Counted from the stretch's first letter, positions 26,135 to 36,001 are shown. The stretch: DNA of 59,464 bases from an uncultured Lachnospiraceae bacterium (GCA_902762905.1 CACWQE010000011.1:1-59464), one strand, 5' to 3'. Notes: a model not told the origin generated them from the letters alone. Numbers and translations are program-made.

Positions 26135-26869
26135 TTATTTTTTCTCATTTTCCTTCATAAAATCTTCCAGTTCCTGTAGTTCTTCCACATCCATCTTCGT
26201 GTACTCTGCCAACTCTTCAAGCGTTGGTTCTGTACCATTCTCTTCTGCTAATAGTTTCTTTGCCTCATGCACCAAACTTAACTTGCCAACTAATGATTTC
26301 TCCTGTTCTTTCTCATTATCAATCTCAGACGCATATGCTACGATCGCCTGTTCAATGGCATTCTCCAATTCATCCTCTACATCATATGCCTTTTCACAGC
26401 CGCACAACTCGCTTAACTTCATAAAAAGGGCAACATTTCCCTCTTGTACAAGATCTTCTACCAATAACTTTGGTTCCATATATTTGTCTGCAATCTTAAG
26501 CACTTTCTCTAATGAAAACATGGAGATCGGCTCAATCGCTTTCTCATCACCCGCAAGCAGTGCCTTATACAAAGTAATCTTCTCTTCTTCCTCATATTGT
26601 GGGATTCCCGCCAGATCTTCTAAATACATCTGATACACTTTCGATTGCTCTGCCTTCTCCTCTTCGTTGCCAGACGAATCTACAGCCTCTTCCTCCGTCT
26701 CAGCTTGCGGATTCTTCAGATAATCCATCACCATCGCCTTCTGTGCATCACTTAAATCCATATCCGCAAAATAACCAAGGATTTCTTCCTCCGTCATCGG
26801 TACTTCCGCTGTCCGCATAATCTCTGCCACACTTGCAATTGTATCCATAAATGTCTGTTGATCTAACAT
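26135..26869 (-). CDS. Sigma-70-like protein lacking a recognisable region 4
   Basis: A 244-residue acidic protein. VYQMYLEDLAGIPQYEEEEK resembles sigma region 1.2, LLVEDLVQEGNVALFMKL resembles region 2.1-2.2 (compare LIQEGNLGLM), and EPTLEELAEYTKMDVEEL resembles the region 3 motif of primary sigma factors. The tryptophan-rich region 2.3-2.4 and a helix-turn-helix region 4 are not visible. It could be a degenerate sigma factor, an RNA-polymerase-binding regulator or a decoy. ATG 26869 follows AGGAGG by 8 nt. It stands between a methyltransferase gene and the two-component system. Confidence 0.6.
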   Translation of the reverse strand: MLDQQTFMDTIASVAEIMRTAEVPMTEEEILGYFADMDLSDAQKAMVMDYLKNPQAETEEEAVDSSGNEEEKAEQSKVYQMYLEDLAGIPQYEEEEKITLYKALLAGDEKAIEPISMFSLEKVLKIADKYMEPKLLVEDLVQEGNVALFMKLSELCGCEKAYDVEDELENAIEQAIVAYASEIDNEKEQEKSLVGKLSLVHEAKKLLAEENGTEPTLEELAEYTKMDVEELQELEDFMKENEKK

Positions 26870-26944
26870 ACCTGAATCCTCCTGTCTCAATATTCCCAAT
26901 CTTTCCATCCAATCTTATTCCTACACAACTTACACAAAAAAATG

Positions 26945-27730
26945 TCAAACCTTCCGAAGTATATCTAACGTATGCGCTCCTGCGCCAATCAGATCCTGCC
27001 GTTCACACGTTGCAAAATGATATTGCATAAATACTGAAAATGTCTCTTCATCCATCGCATTCAGCACCGGGCGCATATAATCTGCCGGGCCATCCGGCGA
27101 CAAGATCTGAATCCGTTCCATTCCCGCTGCCTGATTCACCGCATTGATATCCTCAATCCGCACATAATCATATAAATCTTTGGGTTCTGCCTTGGAATGA
27201 AAATCCTCTGTCAAACGATTCTGTTCCATGCACTCTTTCAAGTGGTTCTCCTTGAATGCATAGGTCAGCACACAATATTCATTCATACAATAAGCAACCA
27301 GAACAACCCCGTTCTTCTTTGTAACCCTCTTTGCTTCCTGTAGTGCACGCACTTTATCTTCCATCGTATATAAATGATACATCGGGCCAAACAACAACGT
27401 CATGTCAAAACTCTCATCTGCAAACCGCTTAAGGTTCAACGCATTGCCTTGATATGCTTTCACGCTACTGTTTTTAGACTTCAGAATGCCAAGGTTATAT
27501 TTTACCAGTTCAACTGCTGTCACGTCATATCCTTCCTCTGCCAACGCAACGGAATACCTTCCGGTCCCAGCTCCAATGTCCAGAATGGATGCCTGTGGCA
27601 TGTCTGCAAGATACTTGTGAATATATCGCATCGTCGTCATATATTCCACCTGACCATGCCGGCTTAACAGGCGCTTGTCTTCATTAAACTTATTATAATA
27701 TTGTTCTAATTCGGTCATCTGCTTTGCCAT
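26945..27730 (-). CDS. Class I SAM-dependent methyltransferase
   Basis: A 261-residue Rossmann-fold methyltransferase with motif I ILDIGAGTGRYSVALAEEGYDV, acidic motif II (TAVELVKYN), FDMTLLFGPMYHL as motif IV and a long C-terminal substrate region. It is of the UbiE/small-molecule type; the substrate is unknown. ATG 27730 is favoured; the longer frame starts with GTG at 27766 and has no better ribosome binding site. It is followed 75 bp later by the sigma-like gene. Confidence 0.78.
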   Translation of the reverse strand: MAKQMTELEQYYNKFNEDKRLLSRHGQVEYMTTMRYIHKYLADMPQASILDIGAGTGRYSVALAEEGYDVTAVELVKYNLGILKSKNSSVKAYQGNALNLKRFADESFDMTLLFGPMYHLYTMEDKVRALQEAKRVTKKNGVVLVAYCMNEYCVLTYAFKENHLKECMEQNRLTEDFHSKAEPKDLYDYVRIEDINAVNQAAGMERIQILSPDGPADYMRPVLNAMDEETFSVFMQYHFATCERQDLIGAGAHTLDILRKV

Positions 27731-27825
27731 ATTAGTTCCGATATCCTTCCTGTCTCCGATTCTCACATGTTCTCTGTAACAACAAGTCTTTTGTCAAGCA
27801 CTAACTATACCATATTTTATAGAAT

Positions 27826-28863
27826 TTATCTATAGATAACCGGAAATCCCATCCGAATCTGAAAGCCCTCTCCCACCTTCGATTCCACATCCAATTGCAG
27901 GGACAGATCTTTTGCCATCTCCCCGACAAGATAAAGCCCCATTCCGGTTGCCTTAGCCTGTCCGATCACCGTCTTTCCCGTAAATCCTTTATCAAACAAA
28001 AATGGCAGTTCCCCTTCTTCTGCGCCAAGTCCGTTATCTGATATCTGTAACCAGATCATATCCCCTTCCTGATAGCTTGTCATTTCAATATAAGAATGTT
28101 CTTTCTTGGGATCGATATATTTACATGCATTATTAAGAATCTGCTCTAAGATGAAATATAATCCCTTACAGTCTGTCAGCACCACTTCACTGCCTACCCG
28201 GTTTCTCCACTCGATCGCCTTACCGTCTTCATATGCTGTATATTCTTCTAACACCTCTTCACATACTGTCTGCAAGCAGATCTCATTCAGCACGTAATCC
28301 TTGTGCACCGCCTTAAGCCTTGCATAATATAAGATCTGCGTCACATATTCCTGCATCTTGCGGTTTGAGTAATCCATTTTCTTATACACAGAGGCGGACA
28401 TGTCCTCTTTGCGGTTTTCTAATATTAACGTCACCAGCGAAAGAGGAATCTTAATCTCGTGTGCCCAGGCCTCTATATAATCTTCATACTCTTTCTTCTC
28501 CTGCATTAACTGCTGTTCTCTCTGCTCTAACTCCCGAATGCGATCATATGCGAATTCATATACTGCCCGCTTATCAGACGGCATCTGCTTCCATCTTTCC
28601 GTCTCCTCCGGTGTCAGTTCCCGATTGTCCGATATATCCAAAAATGTCTTTTGCAGCTGTTGCTGCTGCCGTCTCTCCTTTCGGATATGAAGCCCCACTC
28701 CAACCACAAACAACAGGATTGAAACCCCTAAGAATAATAAAAATAATACACCAAATGATCTCGCATCCATTAACCACAAAAAGCCGCCGGTAAATACATC
28801 CATTACCAGCAGCACGATTAAAAATATCCCATATTTGCGACACCATCTCCACCAATCTTTCAT
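27826..28863 (-). CDS. BceS-type intramembrane-sensing histidine kinase
   Basis: A 345-residue kinase with two close transmembrane helices (about 11-31 and 38-60) and almost no extracellular loop, as in BceS/VraG-associated kinases that read the state of their ABC transporter rather than a ligand. The His box is EAWAHEIKIPLS, N box QILNNACKY, and G boxes ISDNGLGAEE and GMGLYLVGEM. It lies 4 bp after the regulator gene and closes the bceABRS-like operon. Confidence 0.88.
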   Translation of the reverse strand: MKDWWRWCRKYGIFLIVLLVMDVFTGGFLWLMDARSFGVLFLLFLGVSILLFVVGVGLHIRKERRQQQQLQKTFLDISDNRELTPEETERWKQMPSDKRAVYEFAYDRIRELEQREQQLMQEKKEYEDYIEAWAHEIKIPLSLVTLILENRKEDMSASVYKKMDYSNRKMQEYVTQILYYARLKAVHKDYVLNEICLQTVCEEVLEEYTAYEDGKAIEWRNRVGSEVVLTDCKGLYFILEQILNNACKYIDPKKEHSYIEMTSYQEGDMIWLQISDNGLGAEEGELPFLFDKGFTGKTVIGQAKATGMGLYLVGEMAKDLSLQLDVESKVGEGFQIRMGFPVIYR

Positions 28864-28867
28864 ACCA

Positions 28868-29533
28868 TCACCACTCTATCTGATATCCCCGTCCCCGAAC
28901 CGTCACAATCCGGCTCTCAACCGATAACTTTGTCAATGTCTTACGCAGCCTTGTCATTGCAACCTGCAGGGCATTCTCATCAATATATTCTTCCGTTCCC
29001 CACAATGCCTGAAATAACTGCTGTTTGTTCACAAGACTACCCGGATGCAGCAATAACTGTTCTAAGATCGTTGCCTCCTGTTCCGTGAGTCTTACCACTT
29101 CCTCGCCCACATACAAAGTATCAGTCTGGCGGTCCAGGGAAAGGCCGCCACCTTCTAACCGATTCTGTTGCTGATCGATTCGTTTCTCCAGATTGCGAAT
29201 TCTTGCAAGCAGACGTTCTCCATGGCACGGCTTGGTCAGGAATTCATCCGCTCCAATCTCTAACGCCTGCAGCTCATCCTTCAACTGATCTCTGGATGTC
29301 AGCACAAGTACGGTAATAGAAGACTTTGATTTCAGTTCCCTGCATACTGCATACCCGTTCTTGCCCGGCAGATTCAGATCCAGCAAAACCAGCTCCGGGG
29401 TCTGCGCCTGAATCTCTTCCACTGTTTTAGAGAAATCCGTCACCACACTTACCTCATAACCTGCCTGTTCTAACCGGTACTGCAATTCTTCTCTCATGAA
29501 ATTATCGTCTTCTACTACTGTAATCCGTCTCAT
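28868..29533 (-). CDS. BceR-type response regulator
   Basis: A 221-residue OmpR-family regulator: REC domain with VVEDD, phospho-acceptor Asp in LVLLDLNLPGKNG, Lys in FLTKPC; winged helix ending TVRGRGYQIEW. In Bce modules it activates the transporter genes on exposure to cell-wall-active peptides. A palindrome resembling its targets lies upstream of the ABC ATPase gene (32528-32544). Confidence 0.88.
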   Translation of the reverse strand: MRRITVVEDDNFMREELQYRLEQAGYEVSVVTDFSKTVEEIQAQTPELVLLDLNLPGKNGYAVCRELKSKSSITVLVLTSRDQLKDELQALEIGADEFLTKPCHGERLLARIRNLEKRIDQQQNRLEGGGLSLDRQTDTLYVGEEVVRLTEQEATILEQLLLHPGSLVNKQQLFQALWGTEEYIDENALQVAMTRLRKTLTKLSVESRIVTVRGRGYQIEW

Positions 29534-29543
29534 TGTATTCTTC

Positions 29544-31658
29544 CTAACAATCTTCTCTTACAACATCCATCATCTGATTAATATTCTGCCGGCTCAACTT
29601 CACTACCTGCCGCATATAGATATATTCTACCACAGCCAATACCAAAATGACAGTCCCGGCAATTCCCATTAACCATCCGGTCTTCCCTATTAATATACTC
29701 GGCAGCATCATTTTCAGCAGAACACGGGTACCCACAATACTGCTTATTACAGCAAGTCCGATCGGCATTGCAAAATACCAGCGGATCTGCATTCTTGCCG
29801 ACCGACACAGATGTTCATACCGGCTGCCTAACCGGATCAAAGTCCGGTAACGGCTCCGCGTCCGTTTCTCCTGCATTAAGAATTGCAGACTGATCACTGT
29901 ATTTGCGATCAATAAGAAGATAAATGCAAAATAGATCGTCAGATAACTTGCTGCTACAATATAGAATACCTGTCTTCCAATATTCTGTAGATAATTCTCA
30001 TAGTCGATTCCTTTTGTATCAAACAAAGCATTTCCGATCCGAATCGCCTGCATTAAGCCATTCTTCTCGATCAGATCCTTGCGCAGATATGCATTCCAAT
30101 AGGTGGTCTCATTGTTCTTATCTACATATCTTTCATACAGCGTATCCGGCACAACCCAGCCATAACCAACCGTAATACTGTGGTCTACCACGATATCATC
30201 CGAACAGATTGTATCTATAAATTCATATGGTGTCCCATTGATGGTCACATATGGTTTCTGTGCTACAATTTTTTGATATACAGCTGTCACATCATCCTGT
30301 ATGAATTCCGGATCGGTATATAATACGATCTGATCATCCCGGAGGGATAATGTTTCCTTTCCTTTTGCCTGCTGTAATGCATTCCAATCGGATAACCGGA
30401 TCATGTACGGCTCTGACAGACAGCCCGATCCTCCCGTGAATATTCCATAGTAAAAGGAGGTATTTTCGAAAGCTTCCCAGTCCTTCCCGCTTAAATTCTT
30501 AGCACATTCCTGTAGATTCGCTCCATCATACGTAACCGTCTTCCGTGCTTCGCCTAATGAGTGATCCTCGATTGGCAGAACACCCGCCGTCACCGGAACC
30601 CATTGCTCAATCACATCTGCAACCGATGTATCTTTCTGTAAGGCAAGAATCTCCTTCTCAGAGTCTTCATCATAGGCAACGAAAGTATAATCCATTCCAT
30701 GCTCATACTGGTGTGCCTGCGATACGGATACGGAAATTCCATACGCCATACAGATAATCGCCATCAACACCAACAGAGAAGCAATGGTAAGCGGCATACA
30801 TTTTCCAAATACATTCTCCTGTAACTGTCGGAATGTAAATGTGTGTAATACCGGTTTCTTCCTGCGTTTGACCAGTATCACCCGCACGAAAAGGCAGATT
30901 CCCTTCAACGCCCAGTATGTACCAAATGTACCCAATATAATCACAATCGCCATCCATTTTAACTGATAAAATACAATCTCTGACGTCAGGACAATTCCAT
31001 ATGCTGCAATCAGACAGCCACAACCAATCACGATTCCCGGTATCTCCCTGATCCATTTCACATTCTTATAGGTCTGTTCTACCTGCTCCCGCATCAAAAC
31101 GCCCGGCTCTTTTCTGACAATCTTGGCACTTAAGATCAGATTCGCCACTAATTTAATTACAAAGAATCCAATTGCTGTAACTCCCACCGCCGTAAGCGAC
31201 AGTGAAAAATGGTGTCCGATAATTCCCATTCCGACCAGCTTAGCGGTGATCAGACTGATACACTCTGATAACACGATGGCGATCGGCAGCCCGCAAAGTA
31301 ACGAAATTGCACTTGTATAGAGATCCTCTACCATCAACATTCCGAACAATCTTCCCCGTGGCATGCCTAACATCATCAGCATTCCAAACTCATGATTGCG
31401 TCGCTGTAATTGATATCGCTGTGCAAAATATACCATAAAAAAGATCATAAACAGAGAGAGTCCATACACACCCTTGATCATAAGAAACAATTGACCAACC
31501 GCATCGCTTTCCATTTCCTTCAAAAACACCATAACATCCTGTTTCTCCAAAGAAAGGATTACATAAAATGCAATGATCACTACCACAAGAGATAAGAAAT
31601 AAATACCATTCTCTTTGTAGCTGTCTTTTCCATTTTTCCGGATTAATTTAAAAAACAT
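29544..31658 (-). CDS. BceB-type ABC permease
   Basis: A 704-residue FtsX-family permease with about ten transmembrane helices. A large extracytoplasmic domain of about 200 residues after the seventh or eighth helix begins near VSQAHQYEHGMDYTFVA; this domain binds peptide antibiotics or frees their lipid targets in BceB proteins. The N-terminus FFKLIRKNGKDSYKENGIYF and RNHEFGMLMMLGMPRG are typical. ATG 31658 was chosen because GGAGG is 8 nt upstream; it overlaps the ATPase gene by 11 bp. Confidence 0.9.
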   Translation of the reverse strand: MFFKLIRKNGKDSYKENGIYFLSLVVVIIAFYVILSLEKQDVMVFLKEMESDAVGQLFLMIKGVYGLSLFMIFFMVYFAQRYQLQRRNHEFGMLMMLGMPRGRLFGMLMVEDLYTSAISLLCGLPIAIVLSECISLITAKLVGMGIIGHHFSLSLTAVGVTAIGFFVIKLVANLILSAKIVRKEPGVLMREQVEQTYKNVKWIREIPGIVIGCGCLIAAYGIVLTSEIVFYQLKWMAIVIILGTFGTYWALKGICLFVRVILVKRRKKPVLHTFTFRQLQENVFGKCMPLTIASLLVLMAIICMAYGISVSVSQAHQYEHGMDYTFVAYDEDSEKEILALQKDTSVADVIEQWVPVTAGVLPIEDHSLGEARKTVTYDGANLQECAKNLSGKDWEAFENTSFYYGIFTGGSGCLSEPYMIRLSDWNALQQAKGKETLSLRDDQIVLYTDPEFIQDDVTAVYQKIVAQKPYVTINGTPYEFIDTICSDDIVVDHSITVGYGWVVPDTLYERYVDKNNETTYWNAYLRKDLIEKNGLMQAIRIGNALFDTKGIDYENYLQNIGRQVFYIVAASYLTIYFAFIFLLIANTVISLQFLMQEKRTRSRYRTLIRLGSRYEHLCRSARMQIRWYFAMPIGLAVISSIVGTRVLLKMMLPSILIGKTGWLMGIAGTVILVLAVVEYIYMRQVVKLSRQNINQMMDVVREDC

Positions 31659-32418
31659 ATGCGCTGCCTCCTCCCATCTGTGCCTGCACATTCAGAATCC
31701 GCTCATAGAAGGCTTCATTTGATTCCTGATTTCTTCTCAATTCATGAAAAATATTACCATCCTGAATGAACAGGATTCTGGAGCAGAAACTTGCTGCATT
31801 CGGATCATGCGTTACCATCAGAATCGTTGTCTGTTTCTCCTGATTAAGTGTATGCAACATTTGCATCAGATTTCTGGCATTTTTAGAATCCAATGCTCCA
31901 GTCGGCTCATCCGCTAACACGATCTCCGGATTCAATATCAACGCTCTGGCTGCTGCCACACGCTGTTTCTGACCTCCTGACATCTGTGCCGGAAACTTAT
32001 CCATCACCTCTTCAATCTGCAAATACTTTGCCAGTTCTTCCATTCGCTGTTCCCAATCCGCTTCTTTTTCATTGTGAATGGAGATTGGCAATAGAATGTT
32101 CTCTCTTGCTGTCATATTCTCTAATAACTCAAAATTCTGGAACAGATATCCGATCTTACTACCCCGGTAATCTGCTAATTTTGTTCCTTTTAATTTCAGC
32201 ACATCAGTATTCTTCAAAAGAATCTCTCCAGATGTCGGACGGATCATTGTTGCAATGCAATTCAACAACGTGGTCTTACCCGAACCACTGCTTCCCATAA
32301 TTCCCAAAAATTCTCCTTCTAACACCGAACAGTTCAGCCTGTCAAGTGCGACCGTCTTTCCTTCATTCCTGCCATATTCCTTATATAGATCATGAATCTC
32401 TAATAATTTCTCCTGCAT
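31648..32418 (-). CDS. BceA-type ABC ATPase
   Basis: A 256-residue ATPase of the MacB/LolD/BceA group: Walker A GSSGSGKTT, signature MSGGQKQRVAAARAL, Walker B IVLADEPTGALDS and switch His VTHDP. It powers the BceB-like permease encoded next and thereby gives resistance to and signalling about wall-active antimicrobial peptides. First gene of the A-B-R-S operon. AAGGAGG lies 7 nt before the ATG. Confidence 0.93.
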   Translation of the reverse strand: MQEKLLEIHDLYKEYGRNEGKTVALDRLNCSVLEGEFLGIMGSSGSGKTTLLNCIATMIRPTSGEILLKNTDVLKLKGTKLADYRGSKIGYLFQNFELLENMTARENILLPISIHNEKEADWEQRMEELAKYLQIEEVMDKFPAQMSGGQKQRVAAARALILNPEIVLADEPTGALDSKNARNLMQMLHTLNQEKQTTILMVTHDPNAASFCSRILFIQDGNIFHELRRNQESNEAFYERILNVQAQMGGGSAYVF

Positions 32419-32498
32419 ATTAAATCCTCCTTCGATATATTACTTCTACTTATGTTCTATCTTACATAATGTCATACCCGGTATTTCTTACAAAGATT

Positions 32499-32544
32499 AG
32501 TATAGCGGAAAACACCGCAAAAGAACACTTACAGTTCTTGTAAG
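32499..32544 (-). promoter_or_regulatory. Putative BceR-type operator and minus 10 of the bceABRS-like operon
   Basis: On the leftward strand a TATACT (32499-32504) has no clear minus 35. About 24-40 bp upstream of it is the inverted repeat CTTACA-N5-TGTAAG (32528-32544). Known BceR sites have the form TNACA-N4-TGTAA, so this is close but with a 5-bp spacer. The geometry suits an activator-dependent promoter. Confidence 0.55.
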
Positions 32545-32579
32545 GTTTCTTTCCTTCCATTATGTCAATGTAATCTTTC

Positions 32580-32617
32580 TTTTACTTCTTGTAAAATATT
32601 ACTAAAAATGGTATACT
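32580..32617 (+). promoter_or_regulatory. Promoter of the PocR-MCP gene overlapping an inverted repeat
   Basis: TTGTAA (32589-32594) and TATACT (32612-32617) are 17 bp apart. The minus 35 lies inside TTTTAC-N5-GTAAAA (32580-32596), which shares TTCTTGTAA with the putative BceR operator 52 bp away. Confidence 0.6.
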
Positions 32618-32654
32618 ATTTTGTGCAAAATAATTTGTTGGGAGGCTCGTTTGT

Positions 32655-33431
32655 ATGATGAAAATTGAAGATTTTTGCAATATGGAGAAGTTCGAGAACA
32701 TTATGAAGAACTGGGCAACCAGTACCGGACTTGCAACCGTCGCTGTGGGAGCCGACGGTAACTATATCAGTGAATGTTATAATTTCACTGAATTCTGTAT
32801 TGACCTAACCCGTGGCAGTGCCGAGGGTTGCCGGCGTTGCGAGAAATGCGATCAGGAGGGAACCGGCGTTTATTCCTGTCATGCAGGATTGGTCGACTTT
32901 GGCATTCCGATCACCTTAGATGATGGCACCGTGTTAGGAAGTGTTATCGGTGGTCAGGTTCTTCCAGAGAATCCAGATGATGAGGCATTTCGTAAGACCG
33001 CAGAAGAATTAGGAATCGACCCGGATCGATATATCGCTGCTCTTCACAAAGTCAATGTCAAAAGCCGCGAAGAGATTGAGGCATCTGCTACCCTGCTTGG
33101 CGATGTGATCAATATGTATGTCCGTGATTGCTATATGACGATGATCAACAACCGTTTGCTAGACAAATTGCAGACGGGTATTCAGGAAGCCGCACAATAC
33201 ATTGATGAGGCAAATGATAACACGAATAAGATTGAACATTTCAGCAGCCGCCAGCGTATCCTATCCCTGAACGCTTCCATTGAAGCTGCCAGAGCCGGAG
33301 AAGCCGGACGCGGATTCGCCGTTGTTGCATCCGAAGTGCAGAAATTAGCAGATGGCATGTCTGCTACCAGTACCCAGATCTCTTCTGTGCTTGGAAAGTT
33401 GTCGACGATCATTCATGAATTGAATGCATAA
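32655..33431 (+). CDS. Soluble PocR-domain chemoreceptor-like protein
   Basis: A 258-residue protein. Residues about 8-165 form a PocR sensory domain ([32 protein letters not shown]), whose Cys cluster may bind metal or a ligand such as a small hydrocarbon derivative. Residues about 185-258 are a short MCP signalling hairpin with the tip sequence [20 protein letters not shown]. There is no transmembrane segment and no HAMP domain, and the helical bundle is much shorter than in normal chemoreceptors. It probably works in the cytoplasm. No che genes are in the window. GGGAGG precedes the start by 9 nt. Confidence 0.82.
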   Translation: MMKIEDFCNMEKFENIMKNWATSTGLATVAVGADGNYISECYNFTEFCIDLTRGSAEGCRRCEKCDQEGTGVYSCHAGLVDFGIPITLDDGTVLGSVIGGQVLPENPDDEAFRKTAEELGIDPDRYIAALHKVNVKSREEIEASATLLGDVINMYVRDCYMTMINNRLLDKLQTGIQEAAQYIDEANDNTNKIEHFSSRQRILSLNASIEAARAGEAGRGFAVVASEVQKLADGMSATSTQISSVLGKLSTIIHELNA

Positions 33432-33447
33432 ATCTCATAACATATAG

Positions 33448-33497
33448 AAATACCGTCTGATATCCATGCTTCTTAGCATGAATACCAGACGGTATTT
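33448..33497. terminator. Bidirectional terminator between convergent genes (dispersed hairpin type)
   Basis: AAATACCGTCTG and CAGACGGTATTT form the outer stem, with an inner CCATGC/GCATG stem. T tracts are present on both strands. It serves the rightward PocR-MCP gene and the leftward hydrolase gene. A close relative lies at 57087-57136. Confidence 0.85.
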
Positions 33498-33504
33498 TCT
33501 TATA

Positions 33505-35973
33505 TTACCTCAAACCGGCTTTTCGCAATAATTTTTTATATATCCTTTTCTTATTTGCCGGAATCTTAACTGTCAACTTCTTAGATGTTTTAGAAAACGC
33601 CTTCTTTCCAATCTTTCGAATACCACTACTATATATATTCAGCTTACTTAATTTCTTACAATTATAGAATGCCTTCTTTTCTATCGTGTTAAGACTAATT
33701 CCTAAGCTTACTGTTTTCAAATTCTTGCAATTCATAAAAGCAGCCTCTCCGATTACCCGAACACAATTACCAATCTTCACATCTATCAGATTGCGATCAC
33801 CTTCTAACGCATAATCTCCTATCTCTGTTACGTTATACAGGATTTCTGCATGCTTCACCTGTTCCGGAATAGCCAATACTTTACTTGACTTATTATATGC
33901 TATCACAGAAACTTCTAATGCATCCTCGTCATCGGAGGTTACTTCATATAAGATTCCATCCTGTTCAAACTGGCTACCCTCCTCTAACGGAAATGTTACG
34001 GTATCCATCACCATTTCTGTTGTTGCCGGCTTCTCAACAGGTGCTTCCGTTGTAATCTCTGTTACTGGTTTCTCCGTTGTTACTTCTGTCGTAGCCTCTG
34101 TCACCGGAACCTCTGTTGTAGTTTCAGTTGTAACCTCTGTCGCCCGTTTCTCTGTTGTTATTTCTGTCGTAATCTCCGTTGCCGGCTTCTCCGTTGTTAC
34201 TTCTGTCGTAGCCTCTGTCACCGGAACCTCTGTTGTAGTTTCAGTTGTAATCTCTGTTGTAGTTTCAGTTGTAATCTCTGTCGTAATCTCCGTTGTCGGA
34301 ACCTCTGTTGTTACTTCTGTCGTAATCTCCGTTGTTGGCTCCTCTGTTGTTACTTCTGTCGTAATCTCTGTTGTCGGCTCCTCTGTCGTTACCTTCTTGT
34401 TCACAGTAACCATCATGCTTCCCTTTATTCCAGTATTAAATGTACTTATACAGCTAATCTCTGCCGTTCCCTCTTCCTTAGCCGTTACAACTCCATTCTG
34501 ATCAACTGTTGCAACCTTTTCATTGCTGCTTACCCATTTCACCATATCACTCTGCGTATTAGCCGGAGTCAGAGAATAGGTTAGTTTCTGCGTCTCCCCA
34601 ACTTCCATTCCGTTCCCATTATTCGATGAAAGAGTGATCTTTTGCAATGCATTATAGTTCTCTTTCACAATAGAAAATGTCTGTGCTGTCGAATTATTCT
34701 TCTCCCATAACTGTATATTGGTTCCCTTAGATGTTCCATAATTTAATACATCCAAAGCTAGATGTGCAGCATGCTTCGGCACGATCCGATATCCGTTTCC
34801 ACTCTTATACAGATACCATTTCTGATTATCTCCATGATTCACCCCGCCCGAATATACATTGGTACCATTGGTTGTTCCCTTGTACTGAGCATCTAAAGCT
34901 GAATTATTATATAAAGAATAGATCATATAACTTCCATCTGTCTGTCTGATAAATAACCATTTGCGTTCTGCTTTCTCACTTCCATCTCCTAAAGCAACAT
35001 TGGTTCCTGCATTATAGATTGGTTTGGCAATGTCCTGCCTGTTGATCACCGCACTGAAATTTGTTCCAAGATCTACCGGTGTCTCTGGTGCCGGTGCAGG
35101 CTTTACTTTCTCTCTCCACACAGCTAACATTTTGCTGATTGTCTGCGTTCCTGCAATGGCATCTGCAGCAAGCCCGTTGTTTTGCTGAAATACCTTGATC
35201 GCATATACCGTCTGACTACCTGCTATGCCATCCACAGCAATTCCTGCTCCCATTACATCATTGGCAAATTTCTGTACCCATTTCACCTGGTCACCCCGGC
35301 TTCCGGACCGGATTACAGTTGTCGGAATCGGATATGGATTTCCCGGATTGTCCGTGCCAGGAGCAGGGGATGGTGTCGGAGTCGGTGCCGGAGACGGATT
35401 ATTATACTGAATAATTCCATATCCTAATATATAGGAATTATTCAAGCTATAATCATGTCTAGCAACTTTATCTCCACTGTTACCCTCAATCGTATGCACA
35501 TACCCGTTGGAAACCGATTCTACAATTCCGCAATGGGCAACATTACCAAAGATCACGTAATCTCCTTCCTTCGGTGTGTATGTTCCTCTTGCACGATACA
35601 ATCCTCTCTGATTGAACCAGTCTCTTGTTACCGTTGTTCTCGAAGGATATGCACTACTTGGTACTGCCGCACTCGCCATCAGCCACCACACAAATGTAGC
35701 ACACCATGCCTGACCGTTCGCAACCCCCAAGTCCCTTGCATATTTTGTATAGTTGCCAGAACCGCTATTGGCAGTAAAGGAATCCAGATTCGCATTGGAT
35801 GCCTTTTCATGGTATCCAACCTGATTTGCTGCCAAGTTCACTACCTCTGCAGCCGTTCCATTCGCAGCCTCCACCTGCTTCATTTTTCCCGGTACAACCA
35901 GCAGGCTTCCCGCTATCACAATGCTTAGACACATTGCTGTCATTCTCTTCATTACATGTTTCCATTTCTTCAT
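33505..35973 (-). CDS. Secreted multidomain CHAP-type cell-wall hydrolase with BspA-like repeats
   Basis: An 822-residue protein: signal peptide (about 1-36); CHAP-like amidase/peptidase domain (about 40-190) with Cys in GQAWCATFVWWLM and His in VAHCGIVESV; Pro-rich linker; peptidoglycan-binding domain (SRGDQVKWVQKFANDVMG); ricin-type beta-trefoil with QKWYLYKSGNG and TAQTFSIV; Big_2 domain; a long Thr/Glu repeat (TTEVTTEEPTTEITTE type); and C-terminal BspA-like leucine-rich repeats. It is just downstream of the secretion locus. Its promoter has the same LytTR-type direct repeats as the WXG operon, so it probably belongs to that regulon and may open the wall for export. That role is inference. 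Confidence 0.85.
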   Translation of the reverse strand: MKKWKHVMKRMTAMCLSIVIAGSLLVVPGKMKQVEAANGTAAEVVNLAANQVGYHEKASNANLDSFTANSGSGNYTKYARDLGVANGQAWCATFVWWLMASAAVPSSAYPSRTTVTRDWFNQRGLYRARGTYTPKEGDYVIFGNVAHCGIVESVSNGYVHTIEGNSGDKVARHDYSLNNSYILGYGIIQYNNPSPAPTPTPSPAPGTDNPGNPYPIPTTVIRSGSRGDQVKWVQKFANDVMGAGIAVDGIAGSQTVYAIKVFQQNNGLAADAIAGTQTISKMLAVWREKVKPAPAPETPVDLGTNFSAVINRQDIAKPIYNAGTNVALGDGSEKAERKWLFIRQTDGSYMIYSLYNNSALDAQYKGTTNGTNVYSGGVNHGDNQKWYLYKSGNGYRIVPKHAAHLALDVLNYGTSKGTNIQLWEKNNSTAQTFSIVKENYNALQKITLSSNNGNGMEVGETQKLTYSLTPANTQSDMVKWVSSNEKVATVDQNGVVTAKEEGTAEISCISTFNTGIKGSMMVTVNKKVTTEEPTTEITTEVTTEEPTTEITTEVTTEVPTTEITTEITTETTTEITTETTTEVPVTEATTEVTTEKPATEITTEITTEKRATEVTTETTTEVPVTEATTEVTTEKPVTEITTEAPVEKPATTEMVMDTVTFPLEEGSQFEQDGILYEVTSDDEDALEVSVIAYNKSSKVLAIPEQVKHAEILYNVTEIGDYALEGDRNLIDVKIGNCVRVIGEAAFMNCKNLKTVSLGISLNTIEKKAFYNCKKLSKLNIYSSGIRKIGKKAFSKTSKKLTVKIPANKKRIYKKLLRKAGLR

Positions 35974-36001
35974 AAGAAACTCTCCCTTCTAATAAAAAAT
36001 T

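Noticed and set aside
34000..34400. Tandem DNA repeat inside the hydrolase gene
   Set aside because: Explained by the Thr/Glu-rich linker; not a separate element.
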